Positions 36,791-45,763 are shown, numbered from the stretch's first letter. The stretch: 64,000 bases of DNA from Jannaschia sp. W003 (GCF_025144335.1 NZ_CP083539.1:3163501-3227500); one strand, 5' to 3'. A program made the numbers and translations. Notes: a model not told the origin generated them from the sequence alone.

Positions 36791-37502
36791 TCCCCCGCGC
36801 CCGCGGCGGCGTGTCGATGCCGTGGGCCTTGCGCGCCGTCACCAGCCGCAGGTCCTCGGGGTCCATGCCCAGCGACAGCATCGTGCGCGGGTCGAAGCGG
36901 GCCCGCGCCGCCGCCGCATCGTGGGGCGTGCCCATCAGCCGGTCGATCCAGCCCATGCCGAAGCTGACGTGGAACGTGGCGCGGTGGTCCTGGAAGTGGT
37001 GGGTGAGGTGGCTGCGCGTGACCTTCTGCCCGAACCACCCCTTGGGCACCCGCAGGTGCGCCAGCGTGTGGCAGTACTCGTAGAACGCGAAGGCCGTGGC
37101 CGAGCCGCCGAACAGCGCCACCCACGACAGGAGCGCCGCCGGCCCGAGGCCGACGAGCGGCCACAGCACGAGGACGTGCAGCAACACCGAGAGGAGCCCG
37201 AAGCGCACCGGGTACCAGTGGTCGTCGCCGGTGAAGAACTCCGGGTCGGCGGGAAACTCGTGGTGGCCGATGTGGGAGCGCCACAGCGCCGTGAACGCCC
37301 CCTGCTCGCGGGGCGGCGCACGGTGCAGCAGGAACCGGTGCATCGCGTACTCCACGAAGAACTGCAGCACCGCCCCGTAGAGCGCGGCGGCGAGCAGCCA
37401 CGGCGACGGAAACAGCACGGCCAGCACGACGGCGAGCGCCCAGAACGGCGCGAGCCGCCGCAGGCTGCCCATGTGCACGAGCACGCGGAGCGTCGGGATC
37501 AT
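36762..37502 (-). CDS. Fatty acid hydroxylase / sterol desaturase family protein
   Basis: 246 residues with four or more membrane helices. The three His clusters of the di-iron membrane hydroxylase family are present: HRFLLH, HIGHHEF and HLTHHF, with a further EYCHTLAHL. These enzymes hydroxylate or desaturate lipids or carotenoids at the cytoplasmic face of the membrane; the lipid substrate is unknown. The ATG with GAGAGGA upstream is used. The 3' end overlaps the convergent AcfC-like gene by 29 bases. Confidence 0.9.
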   Translation of the reverse strand: MIPTLRVLVHMGSLRRLAPFWALAVVLAVLFPSPWLLAAALYGAVLQFFVEYAMHRFLLHRAPPREQGAFTALWRSHIGHHEFPADPEFFTGDDHWYPVRFGLLSVLLHVLVLWPLVGLGPAALLSWVALFGGSATAFAFYEYCHTLAHLRVPKGWFGQKVTRSHLTHHFQDHRATFHVSFGMGWIDRLMGTPHDAAAARARFDPRTMLSLGMDPEDLRLVTARKAHGIDTPPRARGTSGPSPRSA

Positions 37503-37598
37503 GGCACGTCCTCTCCCTGTGACGCCCCCGAGGATCGCCGCGAAGGCGCGCACGGGTCAACACGGACGCGGCGTCGCGTGCCCCCCCCAAACGCAGGA

Positions 37599-37650
37599 CG
37601 CCCCCGCGAGCGGGGGCGCCGGAGGGCGTCGGGCGTGCCCCCGCGGGGGC
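37599..37650 (-). terminator. Tandem GC hairpins downstream of rpsO
   Basis: The perfect palindrome GCCCCCGCGGGGGC (37637-37650) begins 7 bases after the rpsO stop on the minus strand. A second stem CGCCCCCG/CGGGGGCG (37599-37618) follows, and the bases beyond it on that strand are TCCTGCGTTTG. The pair probably terminates rpsO and protects its 3' end. Confidence 0.65.
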
Positions 37651-37656
37651 CGGCCT

Positions 37657-37926
37657 TCAGCGGCGGATGCCGAGGCGCTCGATCAGCGAGCGGTAGCGGG
37701 CCTCGTCCTTGCCGCGGGTGTAGTCCAGCAGCTTGCGGCGCTGGGCCACCATCATCAGGAGACCACGGCGCGAGTGGTTGTCCTTCTTGTGGGACTTGAA
37801 GTGCTCGGTCAGCGTGTTGATCCGGCTGGTCAGGATCGCGACCTGCACTTCCGGAGAGCCGGTGTCGCCCTCCTTCGTCCCGAATTCCTTGATGAGCTTC
37901 TGCTTCTCTTCGACGGTGATCGACAT
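37657..37926 (-). CDS. rpsO: 30S ribosomal protein S15
   Basis: 89 residues, the universal length. [55 protein letters not shown] and the C-terminal [12 protein letters not shown] are nearly invariant for S15, which binds 16S rRNA helix h22 early in small-subunit assembly. An in-frame ATG 12 bases upstream would overlap the GGAGG Shine-Dalgarno, so MSITV is the start. Confidence 0.99.
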   Translation of the reverse strand: MSITVEEKQKLIKEFGTKEGDTGSPEVQVAILTSRINTLTEHFKSHKKDNHSRRGLLMMVAQRRKLLDYTRGKDEARYRSLIERLGIRR

Positions 37927-38162
37927 CGGGGCCTCCATGGCTTGATGCGGCGGCGGCCGGGATGTCGTCCAGCACGCGCCAGTGGAAGGCCGCCCCGTAC
38001 ACGAGCCCCGCGCGGGGCGAAAGCCCCCTCCCGCGCCGTTAACCCCGAGGCCATGCCGCGCTCGCCCGGCGGGGGGCGCCCGTGCTAGCTCCGGGCAGCG
38101 CCGCCCGGGGGGATGCGGCGGCCGGCCCGCCGGGGGCCGGCGCGCATCCGGAGGCCCGCCCC

Positions 38163-39242
38163 ATGTTCACGATCACCGCGCTGCTCGGCGCCCTTCTGGG
38201 CGGGCTGATGCTGCTCGACGTCCCCCCCGCCGATGACCCCGAGGACGCCCCGCCCGAACCGGACGGCGGCGACCGGGGCGGCGGCGACCTGCTCGACACG
38301 GCCACCCCCGACGACGACGCCCCCGATCCCTCCGGCACCCCGCCGCGCCCGCCCGTCGACGACGCCGCGCTGGTGCTGCGCGGCGCCGCCACCGAAGCCG
38401 CCCCCCCGTCCGCCGCCGCGCCGCCGCCCGAGGAGGACGAGGAGAGCGGGGACCCGGGGCCCGACGGGGTCGACGTGGTGCCGGGCGATCACCTCACCGA
38501 CGGTCGCGGCGGCTCGCTGCTCGGCGACCTCGGCCTGCGCTCCGACCCGCTGCTCGGCACCGCGGGCGACGACACGCTCGGCGGCTCCGGGGCGGGTGAC
38601 CTCATCATGGGCAACGAGGGCGACGACGCGCTCGCCGGCGGCGCCGGGTGCGACCACCTCGACGGCGGCCACGGCGCGGACCGCCTCCGCGGCGGCGCGG
38701 AGGGCGACGCGCTGATGGGCGGCGGCGGGGCCGACACGCTCCACGGCGACGGGGGCGACGACCTCCTGGCGGGCGAGGACGGCGACGACTTCCTCCTGGG
38801 CGGTGACGGCGCGGACCGGCTGTTCGGCGGCGCGGGCAGCGACACGCTCGAGGGCGGCGCGGGCGCGGACCTGCTCGACGGCACGCACCACGACGGCGGC
38901 CCCGCCGACGGCGCCGACCTCCTGCGCGGCGGCGCGGGCGACGACACGCTCGCCATGGGGGCGGGCGACGAGGGCTGGGGCGGCGCGGGCGCGGACCTCG
39001 CGATCTTCGCCGGCCCGGGCCTCGGCGCGCTCGCGCCCGAGCCCGGCGCCCCCCTGCCCCGCCTCATGGACTTCGACCCCGAGGGCGACCGCATCGAGCT
39101 GATCGCGGGCGAGGAAGGCGGCACGCTCGGCACCCGCCCCGAGAACGGCGGCCTGACCCTCCTGCTCGACGGCACCGTGGTCGCCTGGATCGCCGGCGTG
39201 GACGCGATCGACCCCGCGCTGATCCGCGTGGTCGCGGAGTAG
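38163..39242 (+). CDS. RTX/hemolysin-type calcium-binding repeat protein
   Basis: 359 residues. It begins with a hydrophobic segment ([19 protein letters not shown]) that is a likely membrane anchor or uncleaved signal. A long acidic, Pro-rich low-complexity region (to about residue 125) follows. The RTX nonapeptide repeats GGxGxDxLx span roughly residues 128-280 and form calcium-binding beta-rolls. A C-terminal domain contains [14 protein letters not shown] proteins are usually secreted by type I export through a C-terminal signal, and no transporter genes are adjacent. Function unknown; surface or extracellular roles are common. Confidence 0.87.
   Translation: MFTITALLGALLGGLMLLDVPPADDPEDAPPEPDGGDRGGGDLLDTATPDDDAPDPSGTPPRPPVDDAALVLRGAATEAAPPSAAAPPPEEDEESGDPGPDGVDVVPGDHLTDGRGGSLLGDLGLRSDPLLGTAGDDTLGGSGAGDLIMGNEGDDALAGGAGCDHLDGGHGADRLRGGAEGDALMGGGGADTLHGDGGDDLLAGEDGDDFLLGGDGADRLFGGAGSDTLEGGAGADLLDGTHHDGGPADGADLLRGGAGDDTLAMGAGDEGWGGAGADLAIFAGPGLGALAPEPGAPLPRLMDFDPEGDRIELIAGEEGGTLGTRPENGGLTLLLDGTVVAWIAGVDAIDPALIRVVAE
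38550..39000 (+). repeat. RTX nonapeptide-coding repeat region
   Basis: About a dozen imperfect 27-base repeats encode GGxGxDxLx units (for example GGDGADRLF and GGAGSDTLE). The array is interrupted near residue 240 by [14 protein letters not shown]. Such arrays bind calcium and vary in number between strains. Confidence 0.8.
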
Positions 39243-39244
39243 CC

Positions 39245-40531
39245 TCAGGCCGGCAGGCGCAGGCGGGCCATGAAGAACCCGTCCATGCCGCCCCGCTCGG
39301 GCCAGAGGTCGGGCAGGAGCCGCAGGCCCCACTCCGAGCGCGCCTCGTCGGGCAGGCCCCAGTCGGCAGGGTCCAGCGGCTCGGCCACCAGCCCCGGATG
39401 GCGCTTCAGGGCCGCGCGCACCTGATGCTCGCCCTCCACGGGCAGCAGCGAGCAGGTGCAGAACACCAGCGCGCCGCCGGGCCGCACCAGGGCGAGGGCG
39501 GCATCGAGCATCCGGTACTGCAGCTTCGTCAGCGCCTCGAGGTCGCGGCTCGCGCCCAGGTGCACGAGGTCGGGGTGGCGCCGGATCGTGCCCGTGGCGG
39601 AACAGGGGGCGTCCAGCAGCGCCGCGTCGAACGGCGCGTCCGGCGCCCAGTCCAGCAGGTCGGCGGCCACGATCTCCGCCGCCAGCCCCGTGCGGGCGAG
39701 GTTCTGGCGCACCCGCGCCAGCCGCGCATCGCTGAGATCGAGCGCCGTGACCTTTGCCCCCGCCGCCGCGAGCTGCATCGTCTTGCCCCCCGGCGCGGCG
39801 CAGAGGTCGGCGACCCGCTGCCCCGCCACATCGCCCAGCAGGCGTGCGGGAACGGCGGCGGCGGCGTCCTGCACCCACCACGCGCCCTCGTCGTAGCCCG
39901 GCAGCGCGGTCACCTGGCCGCCCGCGCGGCGCAGGCTGCCCGTGGGCAGGCGCACCGCGGCCAGCGGCCCTTCCCACGCCTCGGGGTCCTTCGCGGTGAT
40001 GTCCAGGGGAGCGCCCGCCAGATGCGCCGCCTCGATGGTGCGCAGCCGCTCCTGCCCCCAGGCCTTGCCCACCGGCGCGCGCAGCCACTGGGGCAGGCGC
40101 GGGGCGGGCGTCGCGTCCCACGCATCGCGCCCGGCCCCGCGCAGCACCGCGTTCACCAGCCCCGCCTGGCGGGCGGTCTTCTGCGACATGCGCGCCAGCG
40201 TCACCGCGTCGTTGACCACTCCGTGGGGGGCCGCGCCGTCCTCGAACATCTCCGAGAGCGCCAGCCGCAGGATGTCCTGCACCCGCACCGCCGGGCGCCG
40301 CTCCATGGCGCCGGCGATCAGGGCGTCGGCCCGCCCCATGTGCCGCAGCGCCAGCCCGGCCAGCCGCAGCGCGCGCGCCTGCACGGCGCCGTCGCCCTCG
40401 CCGGCCGCGTCCGAGAGCATCCGCCCCTCGCGCGTCACCCGCGCCAGGAGGCGCAGCGCCTCGCGCCGCGGCGCGAGGCTTCCGCCACCCCCCATGGGGG
40501 CCTTCGCCCCGCCCTGATCCTTGTTCGCCAT
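39245..40531 (-). CDS. rsmB: 16S rRNA m5C967 methyltransferase-like protein RsmB
   Basis: 428 residues. An N-terminal NusB-like helical domain (EALRLLARVTREGRML, then FEDGAAPHGVVNDAVTLARM) is followed by the RsmB/NOL1 methyltransferase domain. Motif I is VADLCAAPGGKTMQLA, motif IV LLDAPCSATGTIRRHPD contains the catalytic PCS Cys, and motif VI VFCTCSLLPVEGE carries the second Cys. It makes m5C in 16S rRNA using SAM. The stop is three bases from the convergent RTX gene stop. It faces the DUF1674 gene head to head. Confidence 0.93.
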   Translation of the reverse strand: MANKDQGGAKAPMGGGGSLAPRREALRLLARVTREGRMLSDAAGEGDGAVQARALRLAGLALRHMGRADALIAGAMERRPAVRVQDILRLALSEMFEDGAAPHGVVNDAVTLARMSQKTARQAGLVNAVLRGAGRDAWDATPAPRLPQWLRAPVGKAWGQERLRTIEAAHLAGAPLDITAKDPEAWEGPLAAVRLPTGSLRRAGGQVTALPGYDEGAWWVQDAAAAVPARLLGDVAGQRVADLCAAPGGKTMQLAAAGAKVTALDLSDARLARVRQNLARTGLAAEIVAADLLDWAPDAPFDAALLDAPCSATGTIRRHPDLVHLGASRDLEALTKLQYRMLDAALALVRPGGALVFCTCSLLPVEGEHQVRAALKRHPGLVAEPLDPADWGLPDEARSEWGLRLLPDLWPERGGMDGFFMARLRLPA

Positions 40532-40577
40532 CCCGGCGCGCGTATATCGAAGGCATCCCCGCGGCAAGGAGAGCCCC

Positions 40578-40874
40578 ATGGCCCAGCGCATGACCGTCGA
40601 TCCCTCGGACCTGCCCCTGCGCGACGGCGACGACGGCCCCGCCTGCCCCACCTCGTCGCGCGACCGCGCGGCGCCCGCGCCCGCGCCGCTGGACCCGGCC
40701 GCCGAGGCCGCCCGCCGCGCCGCCCTCCCCGAGCCCGCCCGCCGCGCCCTCGAAGAGGCCGAGGCCCGCCGCGCCGAGACGCTCGCTCTGCCCCCCGAGC
40801 TGGGCGGCCGCGACGGCCCCGAGCCGGTGCGCTACGGCGACTGGGAGCTGAAGGGGCTGGCGATCGACTTCTAG
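40578..40874 (+). CDS. DUF1674 protein (SdhAF4-like)
   Basis: 98 residues: a poorly conserved Pro/Ala-rich N-terminal half and the conserved C-terminal block GGRDGPEPVRYGDWELKGLAIDF that defines DUF1674. Its eukaryotic counterpart Sdh8/SDHAF4 helps assemble the flavinylated succinate dehydrogenase subunit; a similar role in bacteria is an inference. A clear AAGGAGA Shine-Dalgarno is before the second of two in-frame ATGs, which is the start used. It is divergent from rsmB with only 46 bases between start codons. Confidence 0.85.
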   Translation: MAQRMTVDPSDLPLRDGDDGPACPTSSRDRAAPAPAPLDPAAEAARRAALPEPARRALEEAEARRAETLALPPELGGRDGPEPVRYGDWELKGLAIDF

Positions 40875-40949
40875 GGAGCCTGCCGAACCTCCGATTCCCG
40901 GCAGCCGGGGCGGCCGCCGCGGAACGCCCCCCCCGGCAGCCTCCCCCGT

Positions 40950-41003
40950 CTTCGTTTCACAAATACCTCGGGGGAGGCGCGGAGCGCCGGGGGCGGAGCC
41001 CCC
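40950..41003. repeat. AAATACCTCGGGG-type dispersed repeat, copy 3 of 3
   Basis: CTTCGTTTCAC, then AAATACCTCGGGG (40961-40973), then two hairpins: GGCGC-GGA-GCGCC and GGGGGCGGAGCCCCC ending at 41003. Same orientation as copy 2. It lies in the 248-base gap between the DUF1674 gene and an alpha/beta hydrolase gene. The rest of that gap shows no ORF. Confidence 0.7.
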
Positions 41004-41122
41004 ATTCATAGGCCGACCGCACCCCCTCGGCCTCCGAGGAACCAGCCGGTGAACGTCGCCCCGCCCGGAGACGGTCCGCCCGTGGTATGCTCGGGCAGGC
41101 CCAACCCCGCGGGAGACGCCCC

Positions 41123-41914
41123 ATGCGCGACGCCCCGATGGCCGACGTGATCGAGGCCGGCGCCGGCCCCCGCGTCGTCCTCGTCCACTCCAGCGGCGCG
41201 GGCGCACGGCAGTGGCGCGGGACGATGGAGCGTCTCGCTGAACGCTTCCACCTCCTCGCCCCGAACCTCCACGGCTACGGCGCCACGCCGCCCTGGCCGG
41301 AGGGCCGGCCCCAGACGCTGGCGGATCAGGCGGCGCTCGTCGCGCCGCTCCTGCGCGGGGGCGGGCCGGTCTCGCTCGTGGGCCACTCCTTCGGCGCCAG
41401 CGTCGCCATGAGGGTCGCGGCCGAGCACCCGGACCGGGTGCGCCGCCTCGTCCTGCTGGAGCCGAACCCCTTCTGGCTCCTCCGCCTCCATGGGCGCGCG
41501 GAGGCCTTCGCCGAGGTGGAGCGCCTGCGCGACCTGCTGTGCGGGGCGGCGGACGACGCGGCGTGGGAGGCGGCCGGGGCGCGCTTCGCCGACTACTGGA
41601 ACGGCGCGGGCACGTGGGCCGCGATGCCCGAGGCGCGCCGCGCGCGCTTCCTCCATGCGCTCCGCCCGAACCGCCACGAATGGGCCGCCGTGATGGACGA
41701 GGCCGGCACCGTGGACGCTTGGGCCGCCCGCCTGCCCCGCGCCACCACGGTGATCGCCGCCGCCGACACGGTCCGGCCCATCGCCGGGATCGTGGCCCTG
41801 TTGCGCAATGCCTCCCCCGGCTGGCGCTTCGAGACCCTGCCCGAGGGCGGCCACATGGCCCCGCTCTCGCGTCCCGATCTGGTGGAGCCTCTCATGGAGG
41901 CGGCGCTGCACTAG
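41123..41914 (+). CDS. Alpha/beta-fold hydrolase
   Basis: 263 residues. Features include an oxyanion-hole region VVLVHSSGAGARQWR, a nucleophile elbow LVGHSFGASVA (Ser in GHSFG), an acid probably in VIAAADTVRP, and a final His in PEGGHMAP. It is similar in outline to esterases, meta-cleavage-product hydrolases and peroxidase-like hydrolases, and the substrate is unknown. A GGGAGA Shine-Dalgarno is found before the chosen ATG. Confidence 0.88.
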   Translation: MRDAPMADVIEAGAGPRVVLVHSSGAGARQWRGTMERLAERFHLLAPNLHGYGATPPWPEGRPQTLADQAALVAPLLRGGGPVSLVGHSFGASVAMRVAAEHPDRVRRLVLLEPNPFWLLRLHGRAEAFAEVERLRDLLCGAADDAAWEAAGARFADYWNGAGTWAAMPEARRARFLHALRPNRHEWAAVMDEAGTVDAWAARLPRATTVIAAADTVRPIAGIVALLRNASPGWRFETLPEGGHMAPLSRPDLVEPLMEAALH

Positions 41915-41920
41915 GTTGCT

Positions 41921-42024
41921 TCGCCCCGGCCTCGCGCCGAGGCCTCCGCCCTCCGCCGGCGCTCCCCTCCGGCTCGGCGGCACCCGCTGGCCACCCGGAG
42001 GCCCCGGCGCGGGGCCGGGGCGTG
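41921..42024. repeat. Paired palindromic intergenic repeat, copy 5 of 6
   Basis: Left unit 41921-41953 (CGCCCCGGCCTCGCGCCGAG and GCCTCCG) and right unit 41990-42024 (CACCCGGAGGCCCCGGCGCG and GGGCCGGGGCGTG). It shares the CCTCCGCCCTCCGC middle with copy 4. It occupies the convergent gap between the alpha/beta hydrolase gene and dapB. Confidence 0.8.
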
Positions 42025-42037
42025 TGTCCCGAAGGCG

Positions 42038-42844
42038 TTACCGCAGCCCCAGAACGTCCAGCATGTCGTAGCTCCCCGGCTTCTGCCCCTGCCCCCAGAG
42101 CGCGGCCCGCAGCGCGCCCCGCGCGAACACGGACCGGTCCGACGCCTTGTGGCCCAGCACGATGCGCTCGCCGTCGGCGGCGAAGATCACCTCGTGGTCG
42201 CCCACCACGTCGCCGCCCCGGATCGCGTGGAAGCCGATCGCGCCGCGCCGCCGCGCGCCGGTCATGCCGTCGCGGCCCCGGTCGGCCACGTCGGCGAGCG
42301 CCACGCCGCGCCCCCCAGCTGCGGCCTCGCCCAGCATCAGCGCGGTCCCCGAGGGCGCGTCGACCTTGTGGCGGTGGTGGGTCTCGACGATCTCCACGTC
42401 GTAGTCCTCGCCCAGCGCGGCCGCGACCTGCCGCACCACCTGCGTCAGCAGGTTCACCCCGAGGCTCATGTTCCCGGCCCGCACCACGGGCGCGTGGCGG
42501 GCGGCGCGCTCCAGGGCCGCGATGTCGTCCTCGGACAATCCGGTCGTGCCGACGACGTGCACGGCGCGGGCCTGCGCGCACAGCTCCGACATGGCCACGG
42601 TGGCCGCCGGCGCCGTGAAGTCGATCACCGCTTGGGCGTGGCGCACCACCTCGATGGGGTCGTCCGTGACCGGCACGCCGGTGGCCGCGCCGCCCAGCGC
42701 CTCGCCGAGGTCGCGCCCCGCCCAGGGGTGGCCCGCGCGCTCGGTGACGCCGGCCAGATGCGCCCCATCACTGCCGGCGACCACCTCGCACAGCATCCGC
42801 CCCATGCGGCCCGAGCCGCCCGCCACCACGATGCCCACGCTCAT
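42038..42844 (-). CDS. dapB: 4-hydroxy-tetrahydrodipicolinate reductase
   Basis: 268 residues. The NAD(P)H loop is [14 protein letters not shown]. The substrate and catalytic motif is the family signature [20 protein letters not shown], with the catalytic His and Lys. [11 protein letters not shown] and NMSLGVNLL are conserved. It carries out the DapB step in lysine and meso-diaminopimelate synthesis. GGAGGA lies 6 bases before this ATG. The divergent region upstream contains an 11-bp tandem repeat. Confidence 0.98.
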   Translation of the reverse strand: MSVGIVVAGGSGRMGRMLCEVVAGSDGAHLAGVTERAGHPWAGRDLGEALGGAATGVPVTDDPIEVVRHAQAVIDFTAPAATVAMSELCAQARAVHVVGTTGLSEDDIAALERAARHAPVVRAGNMSLGVNLLTQVVRQVAAALGEDYDVEIVETHHRHKVDAPSGTALMLGEAAAGGRGVALADVADRGRDGMTGARRRGAIGFHAIRGGDVVGDHEVIFAADGERIVLGHKASDRSVFARGALRAALWGQGQKPGSYDMLDVLGLR

Positions 42845-42863
42845 GCGATGTCCTCCGAATGTC

Positions 42864-42904
42864 TGCACGGGGGGTGTACAGGGGGTGCACGGGGGGTGCA
42901 CGGG
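42864..42904. repeat. 11-bp tandem repeat between dapB and rbfA
   Basis: 3.7 copies of TGCACGGGGGG: TGCACGGGGGG (42864-42874), TGTACAGGGGG (42875-42885), TGCACGGGGGG (42886-42896), then TGCACGGG (42897-42904). The repeat puts TGCA or TGTACA about once per helical turn, 20-60 bases upstream of the dapB ATG. It could be a DNA-bending or protein-binding array, or a simple-sequence tract prone to slippage. Confidence 0.85.
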
Positions 42905-42974
42905 CGTTTTGGCCGTGGTTGCGCGCCTCCGCCCGCGCCCCTATCTGGGCGCCTTCCGATCCGGAGGACGACCC

Positions 42975-43400
42975 ATGGCCCGCTCCCGCTTCCAAGGCTC
43001 CGGCCCCTCGCAGCGCCAGCTCCGCGTGGGCGAGCTGATCCGCCGCACCCTCTCCGAGGTGCTGCAGGGCGGGCACGTGCACGACCCCGAGCTGAACGCC
43101 ATGAGCATCACCGTGGGCGAGGTGACCTGCTCGCCCGACCTCAAGGTCGCCACCGCCTGGGTGCTGCCCCTCGGCGGCAAGGACCGCGAGGCCGCCATCG
43201 CCGCGCTGGCCCGCAACCGGGGCGAGCTGCGCCGCCTGATCGGCCGGGAGCTCACGCTGAAGTACGCGCCCGACCTGCGCTTCCGCATCGACGAGACCTT
43301 CGACCGCATGGACGCCGCGCGCGACCTGTTCGGCTCCGAGACGGTTCGCCGCGACGTCGAGGCCGAGGACGAGGGCGAGGACGGCGGAGAGGCCCGGTGA
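42975..43400 (+). CDS. rbfA: 30S ribosome-binding factor RbfA
   Basis: 141 residues. [20 protein letters not shown] and the KH-like region [23 protein letters not shown] and [20 protein letters not shown] are typical of RbfA. It binds the 5' helix of 16S rRNA late in 30S assembly and aids cold adaptation. A short acidic C-terminal tail extends beyond the core. GGAGG lies 8 bases before the ATG. It is followed by a coupled phosphodiester-glycosidase-like gene and then truB. Confidence 0.96.
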   Translation: MARSRFQGSGPSQRQLRVGELIRRTLSEVLQGGHVHDPELNAMSITVGEVTCSPDLKVATAWVLPLGGKDREAAIAALARNRGELRRLIGRELTLKYAPDLRFRIDETFDRMDAARDLFGSETVRRDVEAEDEGEDGGEAR

Positions 43401-44119
43401 TCCGCGCCCTCCTCGTCCTCCTGAGCCTCGCCGCGCCCGGCCACGTCGCCGCCCAGGGCGCCGACCTGTGCCGGAGCGTCGAGCACCGGGGCCAGGCCTT
43501 CACGGTCTGCTCGGTGGACCTGGACCGATACCGCGCCGACCTGCACCTGCGCGACGCCGAGGGCCGCATCCTCGGCAGCTTCGCCGCGATGGAGGCCGCC
43601 CACGGCCCCGCGCTCGTGGCCATGAACGCGGGCATGTACCACCGCGATCGCAGCCCCGTGGGCCTCTACCGCGAGGAGGGGCGCGACGTCGCCCCCCTCG
43701 TCACCTCCGCCGGTCCCGGCAACTTCGGGATGCTGCCCAACGGCGTGCTGTGCCTCGGCGACGGCGAGGCCCGCGTGGTCGAGAGCCGCCGCTACGCCGA
43801 GGAATCCCTGGCCTGCCGCGACGCCACCCAGTCGGGGCCGATGCTGCTGATCGATGGCGAGGTGCATCCGAGGTTCATCGAGGACAGCCCCTACCGCAAC
43901 GTCCGCAACGGTGCCGGTGCCTCGCCCGATGGGCGCACGCTGCATCTCGTGATCTCGGACGGAGCGGTGACCTTCCACGAGATCGCCACCCTCTTCCGCG
44001 ACGAGCTGGGCGTGCGCGACGCGCTCTACCTCGACGGCAAGATCTCGCGGCTCCACGCCGGCGGGCGCTCCGACGTGGGCTGGCCCATGGGGCCGATGAT
44101 CGCCGTGCGGGCGCGGTAG
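43397..44119 (+). CDS. DUF2233 / phosphodiester-glycosidase-like exported protein
   Basis: 240 residues with an N-terminal signal peptide ([19 protein letters not shown]). The conserved NAGE-like domain shows [40 protein letters not shown] and the final [16 protein letters not shown]. This fold is found in phosphodiester alpha-GlcNAcase (uncovering enzyme) and bacterial exopolysaccharide proteins, so a secreted glycosidase is possible. The GTG start overlaps the rbfA stop (GTGA), while truB follows within two bases. The link to rbfA-truB is positional. Confidence 0.87.
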   Translation: MIRALLVLLSLAAPGHVAAQGADLCRSVEHRGQAFTVCSVDLDRYRADLHLRDAEGRILGSFAAMEAAHGPALVAMNAGMYHRDRSPVGLYREEGRDVAPLVTSAGPGNFGMLPNGVLCLGDGEARVVESRRYAEESLACRDATQSGPMLLIDGEVHPRFIEDSPYRNVRNGAGASPDGRTLHLVISDGAVTFHEIATLFRDELGVRDALYLDGKISRLHAGGRSDVGWPMGPMIAVRAR

Positions 44120-44120
44120 G

Positions 44121-45020
44121 GTGGCGCGGCGGCGCAAGGGGCGCGCGGTGCACGGCTGGCTGGTCGTGGACAAGCCCGCCGGGATCACCTCGTCGGCCGT
44201 GGTCGGCAAGGTCCGCTGGGCGCTCGATGCGGCGAAGGCGGGCCATGCAGGCACGCTGGACCCCGATGCGACGGGCGTGCTGGCGGTGGCGCTGGGCGAG
44301 GCGACCAAGACCGTGCCGTACGTGACGGATGGGGCGAAGGGCTACCGCTTCCGCGTCGCGTGGGGCGCGGAGACGTCCACGGATGATGCCGCGGGCGAGG
44401 TGCTGCGCACGTCGCCCGAACGCCCCTCCGCGGAGGCGGTCGAGGCGGCGCTGGAGGCCTTCCGGGGCGACATCATGCAGGTGCCGCCGCAGGTCTCGGC
44501 GGTGAAGGTGGGCGGGGCGCGGGCCTACGACCTGGCCCGCGAGGGCGAGACGCTGGAGCTGGCCGCCCGCCCCCTGCACGTGGCGCAACTCGAGATCGTC
44601 GCCTGCGACGCGGACGGCGCGGAGCTGGAGATGACCTGCGGCCGCGGCGGCTACGTCCGCAGCATCGCCCGCGACCTCGGCCGCGCGCTGGGCTGCCTCG
44701 GTCACGCGGCCTGGCTGCGGCGCACGTGGTCGGGGCCGTTCCGCGCCGAGGACGGCGTCGCGCTGGACACGGTCGAGGCCGAGGCGCGCACGCCCGCGCT
44801 GGAGGCCCGGCTCCTGCCGCTGGAGACGGCGCTGCGCGGCCTGCCCGAGCTGCCCCTCGCGCCCGGCGCGGCGGTGCGCCTCGCGAACGGCAACCCCGGC
44901 GACGTCCTCGCGGGCGCCGAGCCGGGCGCCGAGGCCTGGGCGTCGGAGGGCGGCGAGGCGGTGGCCATCGGGCGCTACCTCGGCGGGCAGCTCCATCCGA
45001 GCCGCGTGTTCCGGCGGTAG
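44121..45020 (+). CDS. truB: tRNA pseudouridine(55) synthase TruB
   Basis: 299 residues. The catalytic motif is [15 protein letters not shown] with the nucleophilic Asp in [18 protein letters not shown] is the N-terminal signature, and [20 protein letters not shown] completes the active site. It modifies U55 in the T-psi-C loop of tRNAs. The start is a GTG one base after the upstream stop codon TAG, consistent with reinitiation coupling. Confidence 0.97.
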   Translation: MARRRKGRAVHGWLVVDKPAGITSSAVVGKVRWALDAAKAGHAGTLDPDATGVLAVALGEATKTVPYVTDGAKGYRFRVAWGAETSTDDAAGEVLRTSPERPSAEAVEAALEAFRGDIMQVPPQVSAVKVGGARAYDLAREGETLELAARPLHVAQLEIVACDADGAELEMTCGRGGYVRSIARDLGRALGCLGHAAWLRRTWSGPFRAEDGVALDTVEAEARTPALEARLLPLETALRGLPELPLAPGAAVRLANGNPGDVLAGAEPGAEAWASEGGEAVAIGRYLGGQLHPSRVFRR

Positions 45021-45029
45021 GCGCCCCTC

Positions 45030-45178
45030 ACCGCCCCGCCCTTGCGCCGGGGCCTCCGCCCGCCACGGGAGATGCGGTTGGGGAAGTGGCGATCCATGGC
45101 GAGCGGCGTCCCTCCCCCGCTCCGCGACGGAAGCGCCAGTGGCAAGCCGAGGCCCCGGCTCAAGGCCGGGGCGGGGCG
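45030..45178. repeat. Paired palindromic intergenic repeat, copy 6 of 6
   Basis: Left unit 45030-45062 (ACCGCCCCGCCCTTGCGCCG and GGGCCTCCG) and right unit 45142-45178 (AAGCCGAGGCCCCGGCTCAA and GGCCGGGGCGGGG). The middle stretch holds GAAGCGCCAGTGGCA, related to copy 4. It lies between truB and the DUF1643 gene on the same strand. Confidence 0.75.
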
Positions 45179-45241
45179 TAGCCCACAGGTCGGCGCCGCC
45201 CCGCCCTTCCACCGCTCGCTCGCCTCTGCCACACCACCCCC

Positions 45242-45763
45242 ATGATCCGCCGCGAGCACACGAAGGGCGACGCGCCATCCCACGCCGTCTACTCCGCCGA
45301 CGAGCGCTACCGCTACGACCTCGTCCGTGTCTGGGACGAGGCCGGCCCGCGCGCGAACTTCCTCATGCTCAACCCCTCCACGGCCACCGAGGCGCGCAAC
45401 GATCCCACCGTGGAACGCTGCGAGCGCCGGGCCCGCGCGCTCGGCTTCGGCGCCTTCCGCGTCACCAACATCTTCGCGCTGCGCGCCACCGACCCGCGCC
45501 GCATGCGCGCCGACCCCGAGCCGGTGGGCCGCCCCGAGAACGACCGCGCCATCCTGGAGGCGGCGCGATGGGCCGACGCCGTGGTCTGCGCCTGGGGCAC
45601 CCACGGCGCGCACCTGGACCGCGGCGCCGAGGTCGAGGCGATGCTGCGGGGCGCGGGCCACCGGCTCCTGTGCCTCGGGCTGTCGAAGGCGGGCCACCCG
45701 AAGCATCCGCTCTACATCCCCTACGCCGAGCAACCCCAGCCCTGGGAGCCGCCATGCCCCTGA
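45242..45763 (+). CDS. DUF1643 domain protein
   Basis: 173 residues. The central MLNPSTATEARNDPTVERCERRARALGFGAFRVTNIFALRATDP and the terminal GLSKAGHPKHPLYI match DUF1643. Proteins of this family are widespread and uncharacterised; a nucleic-acid or nucleotide-related enzyme is sometimes suggested by its fold, with no experimental basis known to me. Its last ten bases overlap the start of the haloacetate-dehalogenase-like gene, which suggests coupling. Confidence 0.86.
   Translation: MIRREHTKGDAPSHAVYSADERYRYDLVRVWDEAGPRANFLMLNPSTATEARNDPTVERCERRARALGFGAFRVTNIFALRATDPRRMRADPEPVGRPENDRAILEAARWADAVVCAWGTHGAHLDRGAEVEAMLRGAGHRLLCLGLSKAGHPKHPLYIPYAEQPQPWEPPCP

Noticed and set aside
38550..39000. 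Regular spaced repeats resembling a CRISPR array
   Set aside because: The repeats are in-frame RTX codons without unique spacers; no cas genes are in the window.
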